This document shows, one piece after another, positions 23,832-32,867 of a DNA stretch of 64,000 nucleotides (position 1 is its first letter; each line of letters begins with the position of its first letter). Below the pieces are notes generated by a model, which made no database searches, was not told where the DNA came from, and saw only the letters and a list, made by a program, of their open reading frames with translations. The translations under genes and the position numbers were made by a program. This stretch comes from Roseovarius gahaiensis (lineage in GTDB: Bacteria; Pseudomonadota; Alphaproteobacteria; Rhodobacterales; Rhodobacteraceae). The stretch lies in contig NZ_JAAORB010000011.1 of NCBI RefSeq assembly GCF_011601345.1, positions 16,631 to 80,630 on the forward strand. The letters run 5' to 3'.

Positions 23832-25004
23832 TTATTGCAGATCGGCAAAGGCCTGTTGCAGGCGTTCGGCGGCCTCTTTCACCCGAGCGCGGGGGGTGGC
23901 GAGGTTGAAGCGCAAGAAATCTTCGCCACCGGTGCCGAAGGTGGGGCCGTGATTGGCGGCGATGCGCGCGTCTTGTTCAACCCGGCGGGTAAACTCGGCC
24001 CGGTCCATCCCGGTGCCGGAAAAATCGACCCATGCCAGATAGGTCGCCTCAAGCGGCATCGAGCGCAGGCCGGGAATAGCGTTGATGGCCTTGTCAAAAA
24101 CCTGCCGATTGCCGTCCAGATAGAGGGTCAGTTCATCGACCCATGCGGCACCTTCGGGGGAATACGCGGCCTCGGCCATCACCAGCCCAAAGGAATTGGG
24201 CGATAGACCAAGGGCAGCCATGCGGGTGGCAAAGCGGGCGCGCAGCGCGTCATCAGGGATGATCACATTGCCCAGATGCGCCCCGGCGATGTTAAAGGTC
24301 TTGGTCGTGGCCGTCATCATTACCAGACGGTCAAGGATACTGTCATCGGCTAGCGGCATCGGGGTGTGCGTTTGGCCGGGCATCACCAGATCGTGGTGGA
24401 TTTCATCGGACACAAGGAGCAGGTCATGCCGCTTGGCGAAATCGGCGACGCCTTGCAGCTCCTCGCGCGTCCAGACGCGCCCGCCGGGGTTGTGCGGCGA
24501 GCACAGGATCAGCAGTTTTTCCGAGCCGTCGAGGATATCGTCATAGGCGGCGAAATCCATTTCATAGCGGCCGTTTGCGTTGGACAGCGGGCATTCCACG
24601 ACGTGTCGCCCGGCGGCTTTGATGATGCGGGCAAAGGCGTGGTAGACCGGCGTGAACAAGACAACGCCGTCGCCCGGATCGGTGAAGGCGTCAACACACA
24701 TGGCGGTGCCATTGACCAGGCCGTGTGTGGTGAAAACCCAGTCGGGGTCGATTTTCCAGCCGTGGCGTTCGGCCATCCACCACCCAATTGCGGCAAGATA
24801 GCTGCGCTCATCCCCGTAATAGCCGTAGATGCCATGATCGACCATGCGCTGAAGCGCAGCCGACACGCAGTGCGGCGGCTGGAAATCCATATCGGCCACC
24901 CACATCGCGATGCCACCATCCGAGGGCACACCATAGATCTTTTCCATCATGTCCCATTTCTGGGAGTGGGTGTTGTGGCGGTCGATCGGGCGGTCGAAAT
25001 TCAT
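23832..25004 (-). CDS. PLP-dependent MalY/PatB-type aminotransferase (cystathionine beta-lyase-like)
   Basis: 390-residue fold-type I PLP enzyme. The MalY/PatB group is marked by AMWVADMDFQPPHCV near the start, YGYYGDERSYLAAIGWWM, CSPHNPGGRVWTREEL, LVSDEIHHDLV and the PLP-lysine motif TATTKTFNIAGAH. Characterised relatives are beta C-S lyases or cystathionine beta-lyases, so methionine or sulfur metabolism is likely. The frame runs on to 26015 through the antisense of the def genes, but homology begins at MNFDRPIDRHNTHSQKW. The ATG at 25004 lies six bases after AAGGAG. Divergent from def. Confidence 0.88.
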   Translation of the reverse strand: MNFDRPIDRHNTHSQKWDMMEKIYGVPSDGGIAMWVADMDFQPPHCVSAALQRMVDHGIYGYYGDERSYLAAIGWWMAERHGWKIDPDWVFTTHGLVNGTAMCVDAFTDPGDGVVLFTPVYHAFARIIKAAGRHVVECPLSNANGRYEMDFAAYDDILDGSEKLLILCSPHNPGGRVWTREELQGVADFAKRHDLLLVSDEIHHDLVMPGQTHTPMPLADDSILDRLVMMTATTKTFNIAGAHLGNVIIPDDALRARFATRMAALGLSPNSFGLVMAEAAYSPEGAAWVDELTLYLDGNRQVFDKAINAIPGLRSMPLEATYLAWVDFSGTGMDRAEFTRRVEQDARIAANHGPTFGTGGEDFLRFNLATPRARVKEAAERLQQAFADLQ

Positions 25005-25097
25005 GGGCATCTCCTTGCGATGCGGGCAGGCTAGTGATTTGCGCGTCGGGCGCAAGAGGCGTTGCGGATTGCGGGGCGATGACCTAAATGATGCCGC

Positions 25098-25622
25098 ATG
25101 AAACGCCCGATCCTGATCCACCCCGACCCGCGCCTGAAAAAACTGTGCGCCGCCGTGCCCGACCTGTCGGATGAGTTGCGCAGCTTGGCGGATGACATGC
25201 TGGAAACGATGTATGACGCGCCGGGTATCGGGCTGGCCGCGCCGCAGGTGGGCGTGATGGACCGGCTGATCGTCATGGACTGCGTCAAGGACGAGGCCGA
25301 AGCCCCCCGCCCACTGATCATGTTCAACCCCGAGATCGTGGCGTCCTCGGATGAGATGAGTGTCTATGAGGAAGGCTGCCTGTCGATCCCCGATCAATAT
25401 GCTGAGGTCAAGCGGCCCGAGGCCGTGGACGTGCGGTGGATCGATCGCGACGGGAACGAGCAAACCGAGACATTCGATGGTTTGTGGGCCACCTGTGTGC
25501 AGCACGAGATCGACCATCTGAACGGCAAGCTGTTCATTGATTACCTTGGCCCGATGAAGCGGCAGTTGATCACCCGCAAGATGCAAAAGCTGAAGCGCGA
25601 ACAGGCCAAGGCGAGGGCCTGA
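25098..25622 (+). CDS. def: Peptide deformylase
   Basis: 174-residue metallohydrolase removing the formyl group from nascent chains. All three motifs are canonical: GIGLAAPQ, EGCLSIP with metal ligand Cys94, and QHEIDH with His136, Glu137 and His140. The C-terminal basic helix (LITRKMQKLKREQAKARA) is typical of ribosome-associated type I enzymes. First of three tightly spaced genes def-def2-fmt (gaps 4 and 1 bp), linking formylation and deformylation. Confidence 0.96.
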   Translation: MKRPILIHPDPRLKKLCAAVPDLSDELRSLADDMLETMYDAPGIGLAAPQVGVMDRLIVMDCVKDEAEAPRPLIMFNPEIVASSDEMSVYEEGCLSIPDQYAEVKRPEAVDVRWIDRDGNEQTETFDGLWATCVQHEIDHLNGKLFIDYLGPMKRQLITRKMQKLKREQAKARA

Positions 25623-25626
25623 GCGG

Positions 25627-26121
25627 ATGGCTGTGCGGCGCTGCCTGCCTTGGCCGAACAAGCGGCTGAAAACGGTCGCTGCGCCTGTTGAGAAGATCAC
25701 TGATGAGATACGTGCCGTCTGGGCCGATATGATCGACACGATGGAGGCGATGCCCGGTGTCGGCCTTGCTGCGCCGCAGATCGGGGTGATGCAACGTCTG
25801 GCTGTGGTGGATGCCAGCGCCGAGCGTGGGCAGGCGGTGCGCATGGCCAACCCCGAAATCCTGCATGCCAGCATCGAATTGCGGTCGCACGAAGAGGCCA
25901 GCCCCAACCTGCCCGGCGTTTCGGCCATCGTCAAACGCCCGCGTGCGGTGACGGTGCGGTTTCTGAACGAAGACGGATCGATGGAAGAGCGTGATTTTGT
26001 CGGGCTGTGGGCCACCTCGGTGCAGCATCAGATCGATCATCTGAACGGGCGATTATATGTTGACCGTCTGTCGAAGGTGAAGCGTGACATTCTATTGCGC
26101 AAGGCGCGAAAGGTAGGCTGA
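25627..26121 (+). CDS. Peptide deformylase-like protein lacking catalytic residues
   Basis: 164 residues clearly homologous to the upstream def ([42 protein letters not shown]). The catalytic set is lost: the EGCLSIP motif has become EASPNLP, with Ser92 where the metal-binding Cys should be, and HEIDH is HQIDH, with Gln135 replacing the general-base Glu. Both zinc-type histidines (134, 138) remain. It therefore should not deformylate. A ribosome-binding decoy, a regulator of Def/Fmt or an altered activity are open possibilities. The frame is intact and coupled to its neighbours, which argues against a dying pseudogene. Confidence 0.88.
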   Translation: MAVRRCLPWPNKRLKTVAAPVEKITDEIRAVWADMIDTMEAMPGVGLAAPQIGVMQRLAVVDASAERGQAVRMANPEILHASIELRSHEEASPNLPGVSAIVKRPRAVTVRFLNEDGSMEERDFVGLWATSVQHQIDHLNGRLYVDRLSKVKRDILLRKARKVG

Positions 26122-26122
26122 G

Positions 26123-27031
26123 ATGCGGGTGGTTTTCATGGGAACGCCCGAGTTTTCGGTGCCGGTGCTGGAAGCGCTGGTAGAGGCCGGGCACGAGGTG
26201 GCCGCCGTCTATTGCCAGCCGCCGCGACCAGCCGGACGCGGCAAGAAAGCTCGCCCGACACCTGTGCAGGCGCGCGCCGAGGCGTTGGGGCTGGAGGTGC
26301 GCCATCCGGTCAGCCTGAAGGGCGAGGCCGAACAGGCCGATTTTGCCGCGCTGAATGCCGATGTGGCGGTGGTGGTTGCCTATGGGCTGATCCTGCCGCA
26401 GGCCATCCTAGATGCGCCAAAGCATGGTTGCCTGAACATCCATGCCAGCCTGTTGCCACGTTGGCGCGGGGCGGCGCCCATTCACCGCGCGATCATGGCC
26501 GGGGATCGCGAAACCGGCGTGTGTATCATGCAGATGGAGGCGGGGCTGGATACCGGGCCGGTCTTGCTGCGCGAAGCCACGACGATTGGCCCGCGCGAGA
26601 CCACCGGCGCGCTGCATGATCGGCTGTCGCAGATGGGGGCGCGGGCGATTGTCGCGGCGCTGGATCGGCTGGGCGATCTGGAGCCTGACCCGCAGCCCGA
26701 GTCCGGCGTGACCTATGCCGAAAAGATCGACAAGGCCGAGTCTCGGGTGGATTGGACCCGGCCTGCGGCCGAGGTGGATGCGCATATTCGCGGGCTGTCG
26801 CCCTTTCCTGGCGCATGGTGCGAGGTCGACGGCACGCGCATCAAGCTTTTGGCCAGTGAACTGGCCGACGAGGGGGCCGGCGCGCCCGGCGAGGTGCTGG
26901 ACGCGGCGCTGACGGTGGCCTGTGGCACTGGCGCTGTGCGGCTTTTGCGGTTGCAACGGGCTGGCAAGGGCGCGCAGGATGCGCAAAGCTTTCTGCTGGG
27001 TCTGCCTTTGCCGGTTGGAACGCGCCTGTAG
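26123..27031 (+). CDS. fmt: Methionyl-tRNA formyltransferase
   Basis: 302-residue enzyme formylating initiator Met-tRNA with 10-formyl-tetrahydrofolate. It opens [19 protein letters not shown]. The catalytic region [20 protein letters not shown] contains the Asn/His/Asp network of the formyltransferase fold, followed by GLDTGPVLL and the C-terminal tRNA-binding domain ([36 protein letters not shown]). One base after the deformylase-like gene, so translationally coupled. Confidence 0.96.
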   Translation: MRVVFMGTPEFSVPVLEALVEAGHEVAAVYCQPPRPAGRGKKARPTPVQARAEALGLEVRHPVSLKGEAEQADFAALNADVAVVVAYGLILPQAILDAPKHGCLNIHASLLPRWRGAAPIHRAIMAGDRETGVCIMQMEAGLDTGPVLLREATTIGPRETTGALHDRLSQMGARAIVAALDRLGDLEPDPQPESGVTYAEKIDKAESRVDWTRPAAEVDAHIRGLSPFPGAWCEVDGTRIKLLASELADEGAGAPGEVLDAALTVACGTGAVRLLRLQRAGKGAQDAQSFLLGLPLPVGTRL

Positions 27032-27046
27032 TATAGGAGAGTGCTT

Positions 27047-27289
27047 ATGTTTCCCACGCTGATCGGAACGGTGGTTGTGGCTGGGATCGTCGGGTATCTG
27101 TCCGAGAAAACCGGGTTCACGCGCAACGGCATCTTGCAGTCGATCATCATTTGTATCGGCGGCGCGTTTGTCTTTTATTTCGTCCGGATCATGTTTGGCC
27201 TGAGTATCGGCGCGCCGGGCGTGGATGCGATCTTGTCGTCGATTGGCGCGTTGATCATCGTGCCCACCCATTGGCGGCGCAGACGGTAA
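27047..27289 (+). CDS. Small membrane protein, GlsB/YeaQ/YmgE-like, 80 aa
   Basis: Three predicted transmembrane helices (LIGTVVVAGIVGYLSEK, ILQSIIICIGGAFVFYFVRIMFGL, AILSSIGALIIVP) and a C-terminal WRRRR stop-transfer. The GFTRNGILQSIIICIGGAFV stretch recalls the transglycosylase-associated (GlsB/YeaQ) family of small stress-linked membrane proteins; the role is unknown. I choose the ATG at 27047, seven bases from AGGAG, over the GTG at 27041. Follows fmt by 15 bp and may be its operon tail. Confidence 0.72.
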   Translation: MFPTLIGTVVVAGIVGYLSEKTGFTRNGILQSIIICIGGAFVFYFVRIMFGLSIGAPGVDAILSSIGALIIVPTHWRRRR

Positions 27290-27298
27290 GCCGGGCCT

Positions 27299-27331
27299 GC
27301 TTGTCGCGCCTTGCGGCGCGCCGCGCATGAG
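27299..27331 (+). repeat. G+C-rich interspersed repeat, copy 2
   Basis: GCTTGTCGCGCCTTGCGGCG followed by CGCCGCGCATGAG. It matches the segment at 18146-18180 at about 30 of 35 positions with two one-base gaps. Both copies lie between same-strand genes. Confidence 0.5.
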
Positions 27332-27371
27332 TGGCGATGGCGCGGGCCGGAAAAGCACAGGAGACCAATGA

Positions 27372-27626
27372 ATGAGTGTGATTTACCTGATCATCGTCGG
27401 CGCGGCGGCCGGGTTTCTGGCCACGCGGTTGATGAAGCTTGAAACGGATATCATCACCACCATCGCCATCGGTATCGCCGGGGCTTTGATCGGTGGGTTT
27501 GTGTTGCAGGTCTTGGCGACCGTCGCCGGACTGTTGGGCGGATTGATCGGCGCAGTTCTGGGGGCGCTTTTGCTGATCTGGCTGTATCAGACCTATGTCG
27601 CCGGGCGTGGCGGTCGGAAACGGTGA
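27372..27626 (+). CDS. Small membrane protein, GlsB/YeaQ/YmgE-like, 84 aa
   Basis: Three hydrophobic, glycine-rich segments (VIYLIIVGAAAGFLATRLM, IITTIAIGIAGALIGGFVLQVLATVAG, LLGGLIGAVLGALLLIWLYQTYV) and a basic end (GRGGRKR). The pattern G-x-x-A-G-x-[LI]-A followed by G-I-x-G-A-x-[IL]-G-G matches GlsB/YeaQ proteins better than the gene before it. Second of two tiny membrane genes after fmt. Good ribosome site AGGAGACCA before the ATG. Confidence 0.78.
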   Translation: MSVIYLIIVGAAAGFLATRLMKLETDIITTIAIGIAGALIGGFVLQVLATVAGLLGGLIGAVLGALLLIWLYQTYVAGRGGRKR

Positions 27627-27642
27627 ATCGCCCTTGCGGGCG

Positions 27643-27680
27643 ATGCCTGCGGCGCGAGTATTTGGGGAACAATGAAGGCG
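27643..27680 (+). repeat. Interspersed GAGTATTT-type element, copy C
   Basis: GCCTGCGGCGCGAGTATTTG then GGGAACAATGAAGGCGGGG, in the spacer where the small membrane protein genes converge on the TRIC-family gene. Same orientation and core as copies A and B, here at a gene end rather than inside an operon. Confidence 0.7.
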
Positions 27681-27683
27681 GGG

Positions 27684-28307
27684 TCAGTTTTTCGGGGCGC
27701 GCGATTTGTAGTTTGGCAGGCGCCAGCCAAAGGCAATGGAGCCCGCGCGCAACACCCATGTCAGCGCGGCGCAGAGCCCTAGGATCAGCGTCATGTCGTC
27801 GGTTAGGCGGGTGAGCGACACGGCAGCGACTGAGCCTGCAAGGGCGGCCGTGACGTAAAGTTCGCCTTGTTTGAGGACCAGCGGCACTTCGTTGCAGACC
27901 ACGTCGCGCATCAGCCCGCCGAAGCAGCCGGTGACCACCCCCATGATCACCACGATCGGCCCCGGTTGCAGCATTTGTAATGCGGCTGCAACCCCGGCGG
28001 CGACCGCCACAGCGAGCGCAAAACTGTCCAGCCATGTCAGCCAGCGGTAGCGGCTTTCGGCCAGATGCGCGGTGAAGAAGATCAGCAGGGCAGCGGTGCA
28101 GGCGATCAGTATGTAGTTGGGATTGGCGATCCAGAAGACCGGGTTGCGATCCAAAAACACGTCGCGCAGGGTGCCGCCGCCAACCGCCGTCAAGCTGGCG
28201 ACGAAGGCAAAGCCCACGATATCGAGTTGTTTTCGCGACGCCACCAATGCGCCGGTCAGGGCGAACACCAGAACCGAGGCGTAATCGAGAAGCGCCAGCG
28301 CGGTCAT
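27684..28307 (-). CDS. TRIC/UPF0126 family cation channel-like membrane protein (YicG-like)
   Basis: 207-residue inner-membrane protein with seven hydrophobic segments and an internal duplication: [33 protein letters not shown] in repeat 1 and [30 protein letters not shown] in repeat 2. The paired GGG-x-RD / GG-x-MRD motifs are those of prokaryotic TRIC-type channels, which are homotrimeric and monovalent-cation permeable. Starts four bases inside the rnhA end (ATGA overlap), so it is the last gene of a leftward operon ispH-DUF3429-rnhA-TRIC. Confidence 0.87.
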   Translation of the reverse strand: MTALALLDYASVLVFALTGALVASRKQLDIVGFAFVASLTAVGGGTLRDVFLDRNPVFWIANPNYILIACTAALLIFFTAHLAESRYRWLTWLDSFALAVAVAAGVAAALQMLQPGPIVVIMGVVTGCFGGLMRDVVCNEVPLVLKQGELYVTAALAGSVAAVSLTRLTDDMTLILGLCAALTWVLRAGSIAFGWRLPNYKSRAPKN

Positions 28308-28771
28308 GTGGCGGATTTGCCGGGCTTGAACGGCGCCATGCCTGCGCGGGCCAGTTCATCGGCGCGTTCGTTTTCGGGGTGGCCAGCATGGCCTTTCACC
28401 CATTCCCACGTCACTTGATGGCGGTGTTGGGCCGTATCCAAGCGTTGCCACAGGTCGACATTCTTGACGGGTTTTTTGGCGGAGGTTTTCCAGCCATTGC
28501 GCTTCCAGCCGTGAATCCAGCCGGTGACACCGTTTTTCACATAGGCGCTGTCGGTGATGATGGTCAGCGCCGACGGCTTGGCAAGGGTTTCCAGCGCGGT
28601 GATCGCGGCCAGAAGCTCCATCCGGTTGTTGGTGGTCTCGGCCTCGCCACCGCTGAGTTCGCGCTCTTTGATCACGGTGCCGTTTTCTACCGCCTGCAAA
28701 AGCACGCCCCAGCCGCCGGGGCCGGGATTTCCAGAACACGCTCCGTCGGTATAGGCGATGAGTTTAGCCAT
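28304..28771 (-). CDS. rnhA: Ribonuclease HI
   Basis: 155-residue endonuclease cutting the RNA strand of RNA-DNA hybrids. The catalytic carboxylates are in place: [14 protein letters not shown] (Asp), [10 protein letters not shown] (Glu), TDSAYVKNG (Asp) and the C-terminal [10 protein letters not shown] (Asp). The basic protrusion [17 protein letters not shown] is as in the E. coli enzyme. The frame is open to 29212, but homology starts at [10 protein letters not shown]. Confidence 0.96.
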   Translation of the reverse strand: MAKLIAYTDGACSGNPGPGGWGVLLQAVENGTVIKERELSGGEAETTNNRMELLAAITALETLAKPSALTIITDSAYVKNGVTGWIHGWKRNGWKTSAKKPVKNVDLWQRLDTAQHRHQVTWEWVKGHAGHPENERADELARAGMAPFKPGKSAT

Positions 28772-28857
28772 GGGGCAACCTATCTGCGGGAAGGGATGTT
28801 GGATGGTCATGGATGTCGTGTTGCGGTGTGCTGGTCGCGGTGTCAAGTCGGGCGGGA

Positions 28858-29310
28858 TCAGAAGAACACCCCGATGACCAAACAGGCCACGACAACGGCG
28901 GTCAGCAACAGGCGCAGCGGCATCCACCACTCGGGGGCAAGGCCCCAGCGGCTGAACTGCCAGTCTAGGACCAGCAGTCCAGCAAATCCGAAGATCAGGT
29001 TCAGACCGGATGAGGTTGGCCCGCCGCCTGTCATGAAAAAGGCCCATAGTGCGGGGATGACCGACAACGCATAGCCGGTGGCGGCCTGTGGTCCGGTTGT
29101 CTTGCTGGCAAAGCCCCATAATATGCCGGACATGAACGACAGGATCACTGCGCCGTAAAACAACATCACATAGGGCCCGGCAAAGCGGGGGCCGATCGTA
29201 CCTACCGTCCACATCGCCAGATCGGGCAGAAGCACGGTGATCGCGCCCCAGACAAAGGGGATCAGGCCAGCAAGCCCCAAGATCAGCGGGGCGCGGGGGA
29301 TCTGCGTCAT
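28858..29310 (-). CDS. DUF3429-family membrane protein
   Basis: 150 residues with five transmembrane segments: [71 protein letters not shown] and [19 protein letters not shown]. The [16 protein letters not shown] core and the late LDW pattern identify DUF3429. Function unknown. Start overlaps the ispH stop by four bases, so it is translationally coupled to isoprenoid biosynthesis, though no direct link is known. Confidence 0.85.
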   Translation of the reverse strand: MTQIPRAPLILGLAGLIPFVWGAITVLLPDLAMWTVGTIGPRFAGPYVMLFYGAVILSFMSGILWGFASKTTGPQAATGYALSVIPALWAFFMTGGGPTSSGLNLIFGFAGLLVLDWQFSRWGLAPEWWMPLRLLLTAVVVACLVIGVFF

Positions 29311-30257
29311 GCGGGTTCCCTCATCACGCGGGGCACTTTGAACTCGACATTTTCTTTTGCGGTTTCAATGGTCTCGGTGGTCACGTCATAGCGCGCGTGC
29401 AGCGCGTCGATGACCTCGTTCACCAGCACTTCGGGGGCCGAGGCGCCGGCGGTGATCCCAATCGAGCGGACGCCATCCAGCGCGCGCCAGTCGATATCGG
29501 CGGCGCGTTGCACCAGTTGCGAGTATCCACATCCGGCGCGGCGGCCCACCTCGACCAGACGTTTGGAGTTTGAGGAATTGGGCGCGCCGACAACCAGCAT
29601 CGCGTCGGCCTTGGGGGCCATGGCCTTGACCGCCTCTTGCCGGTTTGTGGTGGCGTAACAGATGTCTTCCTTGTGCGGCCCTTTGATGGCGGGAAAGCGT
29701 GCCTCAAGCGCTGCGACGATCTCGGCGGTGTCATCGACAGACAGGGTGGTTTGCGTGACAAAGGCCAGCTTGGTCGGGTCGCGCACATCAAGCGCGGCCA
29801 CGTCGGCAGGCGTTTCGACGAGCAGCACGTTTCCGTCGGGCAATTGGCCCATGGTGCCGATGGTTTCTGGGTGGCCGGCATGGCCGATCATAATGATCTG
29901 CAGGCCTGCCTCGGCGTGGCGTTCGGCCTCGATATGCACTTTTGAGACCAGCGGGCAGGTGGCATCGACATAAAGCATTTCGCGCTTGGCGGCCTCGGCG
30001 GGCACCGATTTGGGCACGCCATGGGCGGAAAAGATCACCGGGCGGTCATTGGGGCAGTCGTCCAGTTCCTCGACAAAGACGGCACCCTTGGCGCGCAGAT
30101 CGTCCACCACGTATTTGTTATGCACAATTTCGTGCCGCACATAGACCGGTGCGCCCCATTTTTGCAGGGCCAGTTCCACGATCTTGATGGCGCGGTCCAC
30201 GCCCGCGCAAAACCCGCGCGGGGCGGCTAGGTACAGTGTCAGGGGCGGTTTGGTCAT
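29307..30257 (-). CDS. ispH: 4-hydroxy-3-methylbut-2-enyl diphosphate reductase
   Basis: 316-residue Fe-S enzyme (LytB) making IPP and DMAPP in the last step of the MEP pathway. Cluster cysteines and substrate residues are seen in [28 protein letters not shown] and AGCGYSQLV region; [20 protein letters not shown] and TTLSVDDT blocks match the family. [18 protein letters not shown] end ([19 protein letters not shown]) is intact. Leads the operon with DUF3429, rnhA and the TRIC gene. Confidence 0.96.
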   Translation of the reverse strand: MTKPPLTLYLAAPRGFCAGVDRAIKIVELALQKWGAPVYVRHEIVHNKYVVDDLRAKGAVFVEELDDCPNDRPVIFSAHGVPKSVPAEAAKREMLYVDATCPLVSKVHIEAERHAEAGLQIIMIGHAGHPETIGTMGQLPDGNVLLVETPADVAALDVRDPTKLAFVTQTTLSVDDTAEIVAALEARFPAIKGPHKEDICYATTNRQEAVKAMAPKADAMLVVGAPNSSNSKRLVEVGRRAGCGYSQLVQRAADIDWRALDGVRSIGITAGASAPEVLVNEVIDALHARYDVTTETIETAKENVEFKVPRVMREPA

Positions 30258-30320
30258 GCGATCCCTCCGGTTGACAGAGAGGTAAGACGTGAGAGGCGCG
30301 GCGTCCAGTGGTGATCTTGG

Positions 30321-30773
30321 TCAGCCTGTGGTCTGGGCGGTCAGCCATGCAAGCACGATATAACGTCCGGTTTTGGCGATGGTGACAAGAAGCAAGAACA
30401 GCCAAGGCGGCGCACGAAGGAGTCCGGCAATGACCGTAAAGGCATCGCCCAACGGAGCCCAGCTCAGCAGCAAAGTCCAGACACCCCACCGCGCATACCA
30501 TTCTTGGGCACGCGCCAGTTGCGCCGGGGTGAAGGGGAACCAGCGCCGGTAGCGAAAATGTTCGATCCACAGACCCATGATATAGTTGACCACGGCCCCC
30601 AGAACATTGCCCAGACTGGCAACGACGATCAGCAGGGTCACAGATATCGTGCCGCCCAGTTGCAGCCCGACGAAGACGATTTCGGATTGGAACGGCAAGA
30701 TTGTAGCCGCCCCGAAGGCGGCTGCAAAAATCAGCGCCAGTTCGCCGATGACGCCCAGATCGGCAGCGGTCAT
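30321..30773 (-). CDS. YqaA-type SNARE/DedA-related membrane protein
   Basis: 150 residues with about four hydrophobic segments. The pattern FGAATILPFQSEIVFVGLQLGG, VASLGNVLGAVVNYIMGLWIEHF, and the Trp-rich WYARWGVWTLLLSWAPLGDAFTVIAGLLRAPPWLFLLLVTIAKTGRYIVLAW is that of the YqaA subfamily of the VTT/DedA group, thought to act in membrane lipid or small-molecule transport. 63 bp upstream of ispH on the same strand. Confidence 0.86.
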   Translation of the reverse strand: MTAADLGVIGELALIFAAAFGAATILPFQSEIVFVGLQLGGTISVTLLIVVASLGNVLGAVVNYIMGLWIEHFRYRRWFPFTPAQLARAQEWYARWGVWTLLLSWAPLGDAFTVIAGLLRAPPWLFLLLVTIAKTGRYIVLAWLTAQTTG

Positions 30774-30818
30774 CGGCTGCCTGTCCGGGCTTCTGGGGTG
30801 CGAGGGCTGATGGCCGGA

Positions 30819-31391
30819 TCAAGCCTGATCGGCATAGCTTTCGTCGCGGGCTGGTGAAAACTCGCGCGGGGGGCGGCCGATTACGTCTTTGAGGTCTTCC
30901 AATTCGATGAAATTGTCAGCCTGACGGCGCAGATCATCGGCGATCATCGGCGGCTGGCTGCGGATTGTGGACACCACCGAAACGCGCACGCCTTGGCGTT
31001 GCAGGCTTTCGACCAGTGGGCGGAAATCGCCATCGCCCGAGAATAGGACGATGTGATCAACCCTCGGGGCAAGTTCCATCGCGTCGACCGCCAGTTCGAT
31101 ATCCATGTTGCCTTTGACCTTACGGCGGCCCTGACTGTCTGTATATTCCTTGGCCGGTTTGGTGACCATGGTGAAGCCGTTGTAATTCAACCAGTCAACC
31201 AATGGGCGGATCGGCGAGTATTCATCGTTTTCCAAAAGCGCGGTATAGTAGAACGCACGCAGGAGTTTCCCGCGGCGCATGAATTCTGTCCGCAGTAGCT
31301 TGTAGTCGATGTCGAAACCGAGCGATTTCGCCGCAGCGTAGAGATTGGACCCGTCAATAAACAGCGCAAGCCGTTCGTCCTTGTAAAACAT
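30819..31391 (-). CDS. NYN-domain (LabA/DUF88-like) putative ribonuclease
   Basis: 190-residue PIN-like protein. The acidic metal-site residues typical of NYN domains appear as LFIDGSNLY, KGNMDIELAVDAME and VLFSGDGDFRPLVESLQRQG, in the expected order. A basic segment (GRRKVKG) precedes the second. Expected to be a cytoplasmic endoribonuclease acting on structured RNA; targets unknown. The C-terminal tail (ADNFIELEDLKDVIGRPPREFSP) is conserved in Rhodobacterales relatives as I recall. Divergent from folK. Confidence 0.87.
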   Translation of the reverse strand: MFYKDERLALFIDGSNLYAAAKSLGFDIDYKLLRTEFMRRGKLLRAFYYTALLENDEYSPIRPLVDWLNYNGFTMVTKPAKEYTDSQGRRKVKGNMDIELAVDAMELAPRVDHIVLFSGDGDFRPLVESLQRQGVRVSVVSTIRSQPPMIADDLRRQADNFIELEDLKDVIGRPPREFSPARDESYADQA

Positions 31392-31534
31392 ATTAGAATG
31401 TCCTTCTAAATTGGCTTGTCCCGCCCGTAATTGAATGTTCAGTGAGTGGGTTTCGGACGGAGATGGACGCGCAACGTAAGCCTTTCGGCTTCAAGCGCAA
31501 CTAAAATAACATTGTGCATAAGGATAGGGTAATA

Positions 31535-32101
31535 ATGAGCGCAGGCCAGCAAATGTTGATCGCTTTGGGCGCGAACATACCGTCCGAGCACGGGGAACCA
31601 GCCCAGACACTACATGCTGCATTGCAGCGATTAAAGCAGGTGGGCGCTTCGATAGAGGCGGTGAGCCGGTTTTATAAAACCCCTTGTTTTCCGGCGGGTG
31701 CAGGGCCCGATTATGTGAATGCGGCAGCGCGGCTAACCTGCGATGCTGCTGCGCAAGATATCCTCTCCATGCTACACGAGGTCGAGGCGTATTTCGGGCG
31801 TGAACGCGTGCGCCGATGGGGGCAGCGAACGCTGGATATTGACCTGATCGCTATCGGTGATGTGGTTTTGCCCGATCTGCGAACCTACCGCGCTTGGCGT
31901 GATCTGCCGCTTGATCGTCAGACACAAGAGGCACCCGAAACGCTGATTTTACCACATCCAAGGATACAGGATCGGGCATTTGTCCTTGTGCCTTTGGCCG
32001 ATGTCGCCCCCGATTGGCGGCATCCAGTGTCGGGCCAAACCGTGTGCCAAATGCGGGATGCTTTGCCGCAAGAGGTGCGGGCCGAGGTGGTGCCTCTTTG
32101 A
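31535..32101 (+). CDS. folK: 2-amino-4-hydroxy-6-hydroxymethyldihydropteridine pyrophosphokinase
   Basis: 188-residue HPPK of folate synthesis, transferring pyrophosphate from ATP. LIALGANIP opens the fold; YKTPCFPAGAGPDYVNAAARL and the metal/ATP motif RWGQRTLDIDLIAIGD (two catalytic Asp) are complete; LPHPRIQDRAFVLVPLADVAPDW ends the core. An insertion near 120 (YRAWRDLPLDRQTQEA) is somewhat long. Start at ATG 31535 behind AGGATAGGG; an upstream GTG is possible. Leads the conserved run folK-rpoZ-rsh. Confidence 0.93.
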   Translation: MSAGQQMLIALGANIPSEHGEPAQTLHAALQRLKQVGASIEAVSRFYKTPCFPAGAGPDYVNAAARLTCDAAAQDILSMLHEVEAYFGRERVRRWGQRTLDIDLIAIGDVVLPDLRTYRAWRDLPLDRQTQEAPETLILPHPRIQDRAFVLVPLADVAPDWRHPVSGQTVCQMRDALPQEVRAEVVPL

Positions 32102-32476
32102 TCTCATGTTTGCGGCAGACGAGTATTTTTGGGTTTGCGTTTCAGCAACCGCTGAATGTCATGCGATACCATACCAGGAACGCCAAAATAGTATCGCCGA
32201 ATGCCGCAACCGGATCCGCGCCTGCCTGTCACTTTTTTGTCGGGACTTAGGGCCATGGGCAAGACAGCGCTGCCGAATAATGCCCTGAACAATCGCGATG
32301 GATTTCCGATCCATTCTCGGTGCGTCTGGACCAAGCCGAAGCGGCCCGGCTGGGCCTTGAATCCGGTGTTGTGCGGTCACCTTTGCAGCAAGGCCAAAGC
32401 GCGTGATTCTTTGCTTGTAAATCCTGTCATAAAGTCTTAGACAACCGACTTCTGCAGACGACTTACCGGAGGTCCT
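32102..32476 (+). other. Intergenic region between folK and rpoZ
   Basis: 375 bp without a convincing gene. It contains a half copy of the GAGTATTT element (32113-32130, GAGTATTTTTGGG). The frames on either strand are unrecognisable. A poor -35/-10 pair (TTCTTT and TAAAGT with 17 bp between, ending near 32436) may drive rpoZ, whose ribosome site is GGAGGTCCT. Confidence 0.4.
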
Positions 32477-32836
32477 ATGGCCCGCGTTACCACAGAAGAT
32501 TGCGTCGATAAGGTTCCCAACCGCTTTGAGCTTGTGATGCTTGCAGCGCACCGAGCACGCGAAATCTCGGCCGGGGGGCCTTTGACCGTGGACCGCGACA
32601 ACGATAAAAACCCGGTGGTCGCCCTGCGTGAAATCGCCGAAGAGACCCAATCGGCGGACGATCTGCGCGAGCGTCTGATCGAATCGAATCAGACCCAGAT
32701 CGAAGTCGACGAACCCGAAGAGGATTCGATGGCATTGCTGATGGGGGGCGGAGAGCCGGACAAGCCCGCAGCCGACGATGATATGTCGGAAGAAAAGCTG
32801 CTGCGCGCCCTGATGGAAGCCCAAAGTCAGGGCTGA
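32477..32836 (+). CDS. rpoZ: DNA-directed RNA polymerase omega subunit
   Basis: 119-residue subunit that assists beta' folding and, with the beta' chain, forms the ppGpp site 1. [30 protein letters not shown] is the omega signature, followed by [14 protein letters not shown]; the acidic C-terminal tail (VDEPEEDSM...[18 protein letters not shown]) is longer than in enteric bacteria but usual in alphaproteobacteria. Directly upstream of rsh, joining alarmone synthesis and its polymerase target. GGAGGTCCT ribosome site. Confidence 0.96.
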   Translation: MARVTTEDCVDKVPNRFELVMLAAHRAREISAGGPLTVDRDNDKNPVVALREIAEETQSADDLRERLIESNQTQIEVDEPEEDSMALLMGGGEPDKPAADDDMSEEKLLRALMEAQSQG

Positions 32837-32867
32837 GCCTGACCTATCATCCGGGGATGCGCGCCGC

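Noticed and set aside
23832..26015. A 727-codon leftward frame over the MalY gene and the def region
   Set aside because: Beyond 25004 the frame is antisense of two deformylase genes and shows no homology; the real start has a fine ribosome site.
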